7,164 bases of DNA from Actinomycetota bacterium (lineage in GTDB: Bacteria; Actinomycetota; Thermoleophilia; Solirubrobacterales; 70-9), in assembly GCA_018268695.1 (NCBI GenBank), contig JAFDWD010000214.1, positions 1 through 7,164 on the forward strand. Direction: 5' to 3'. Positions 6,381-7,164 of this stretch are shown here, in pieces (the stretch's first letter is position 1; each line of letters starts with the position of its first letter). Below the pieces are notes generated by a model that searched no databases, was not told the DNA's origin, and saw only the letters and a list, made by a program, of their open reading frames with translations. A program made the translations under genes and the position numbers.

Positions 6381-7164
6381 TCAGCCGCTTACCGCGTACT
6401 CGCCGGATACTGAGCGCGCCTTCGCGATAGAGGCGCCGTCCGGGTAGCGGTCGCCGAAGCGACCGGGATCGAAGGCCGCCGCGTCGGCGATACCACCGCT
6501 GCCAGTCGTTACCAACTCAGCAGCGAGGCGCCCGAAGCCTGGGCCGTGGGTAACACCGCACTCGTTGCATCCGCCCACCATGTACAGCCCCTCGACCCCC
6601 GGAATCGCGCCTATCATCGCGCGGGAGTCGGGAGTGTAGGACGGGCCACCGTGAGCGACGGTAGCCGTCCCGTATCTACCGAGGGCGGGGATCGCGCGCG
6701 AGGCCGCCTCCCCCACCCGCTGCGTCTGCAGCGCTCCGTTGATGGGCAGCTCCGAGAAGCGGGGGGGCGTCGGCCGGTCGATCAGCGTGTAGCGGGGGGT
6801 GCACTCGTAGTTGGCGCCAAACAGCAGGCCACCGGCCTCCTCGCGGGCCCAGAAATAGTCGAACTCGAACATCATCAGCGCCGGAAGCGTCGGCGGCACG
6901 CCGAGCGGCTCAGTCGTCACCCGGGTCGCGATTAGGACGACCATCGGCGCCCGGAAGCCGACCTGGGAAAGCAGCTCGTTCGTCCACGGCCCTGCGGCAA
7001 GCACCACCGTCGAGGCGTGCACCGGACCGCGCGCGGTCTCGACCCCGACGACGCGGTCGCCTTCGCGGATCAGGCCGGTCACCGGCCGCCGCTCGTCGAC
7101 GACACCGCCGAGCTCGGAGAACCGCCGTGCTAGCGCCAGCGCTGCGAGTTGCGCGTTCAGGCGA
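6381..7164 (-). CDS. DAO-type FAD-dependent oxidoreductase, C-terminal part (runs off right edge)
   Basis: The C-terminal 260 residues of a D-amino-acid-oxidase/sarcosine-oxidase-like flavoprotein are visible; the N-terminal FAD dinucleotide motif lies outside the window. An apparent start at GTG 7082 is internal, because the frame stays open to the edge and reads as family sequence (RRFSELGGVVDERRPVTGLI). In the visible numbering, VVLAAGPWTNELL (53-65) is the conserved AAG-W segment after the FAD domain. FDYFWAREEAGGLLFG (101-116) resembles the gGlllG strand, HGGPSYTPDSRAMIG (171-185) is the TPD motif, and GGCNECGVTHGPGFGRLAAEL (197-217) is the flavin-contacting loop and helix. That loop usually reads G-sGhG-t-gP, so the two cysteines C199 and C202 are unusual. 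No cysteine stands at the covalent-flavin position before TPD known from monomeric sarcosine oxidase, so FAD is probably noncovalent. Likely substrates are a D-amino acid, glycine, sarcosine or a related amine; which one cannot be told. Confidence 0.85.
   Translation of the reverse strand, partial: RLNAQLAALALARRFSELGGVVDERRPVTGLIREGDRVVGVETARGPVHASTVVLAAGPWTNELLSQVGFRAPMVVLIATRVTTEPLGVPPTLPALMMFEFDYFWAREEAGGLLFGANYECTPRYTLIDRPTPPRFSELPINGALQTQRVGEAASRAIPALGRYGTATVAHGGPSYTPDSRAMIGAIPGVEGLYMVGGCNECGVTHGPGFGRLAAELVTTGSGGIADAAAFDPGRFGDRYPDGASIAKARSVSGEYAVSG

Overview
The window reads as an ordinary chromosomal stretch from a high-GC, actinobacterium-like genome. I infer this from the GC-rich third codon positions, frequent GTG/TTG starts, tight gene packing and the kinds of enzymes present. 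The short form of glycerate kinase and the overall gene mix recall Thermoleophilia (Solirubrobacterales-like), but that placement is from memory of the families and has not been tested by a search. No tRNA, rRNA, CRISPR array, insertion sequence or phage gene was seen.

Layout. At the left edge, the first 70 codons of an unrecognised protein run leftward out of the window. A 285-base intergenic region follows, holding a hairpin, a perfect 12-bp palindrome and a candidate -10 box. Two rightward genes come next, 30 bases apart: an OsmC-family protein with a single cysteine and a short type-II glycerate kinase. A leftward block of three genes meets them tail to tail: a dihydroxy-acid dehydratase (IlvD family), a Glu/Leu/Phe/Val-type dehydrogenase that looks glutamate-specific, and a small DUF5069 protein. 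The three are joined by 4-base stop/start overlaps (ATGA, then GTGA). An AT-rich divergent promoter region of about 130 bases separates the dehydratase from a rightward aldose 1-epimerase. Eight bases beyond its stop, the C-terminal 260 residues of a DAO-type FAD-dependent oxidoreductase run in leftward from the right edge.

How the genes may work together. The three-gene block is the best-supported unit. IlvD makes branched 2-keto acids, whose amination consumes glutamate, and a glutamate dehydrogenase made from the same transcript could regenerate it. Glycerate kinase (glycerate to phosphoglycerate), the epimerase (sugar anomers) and the FAD oxidase (oxidation of an amino acid or N-methylated amine) fit general carbon and nitrogen metabolism, but nothing here ties them into one pathway. 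I did not find a convincing new biological system. The most checkable oddities are the coupled ilvD-gdh-DUF5069 unit, motif deviations in the dehydrogenase, the one-cysteine OsmC and the operator-like palindrome before it.
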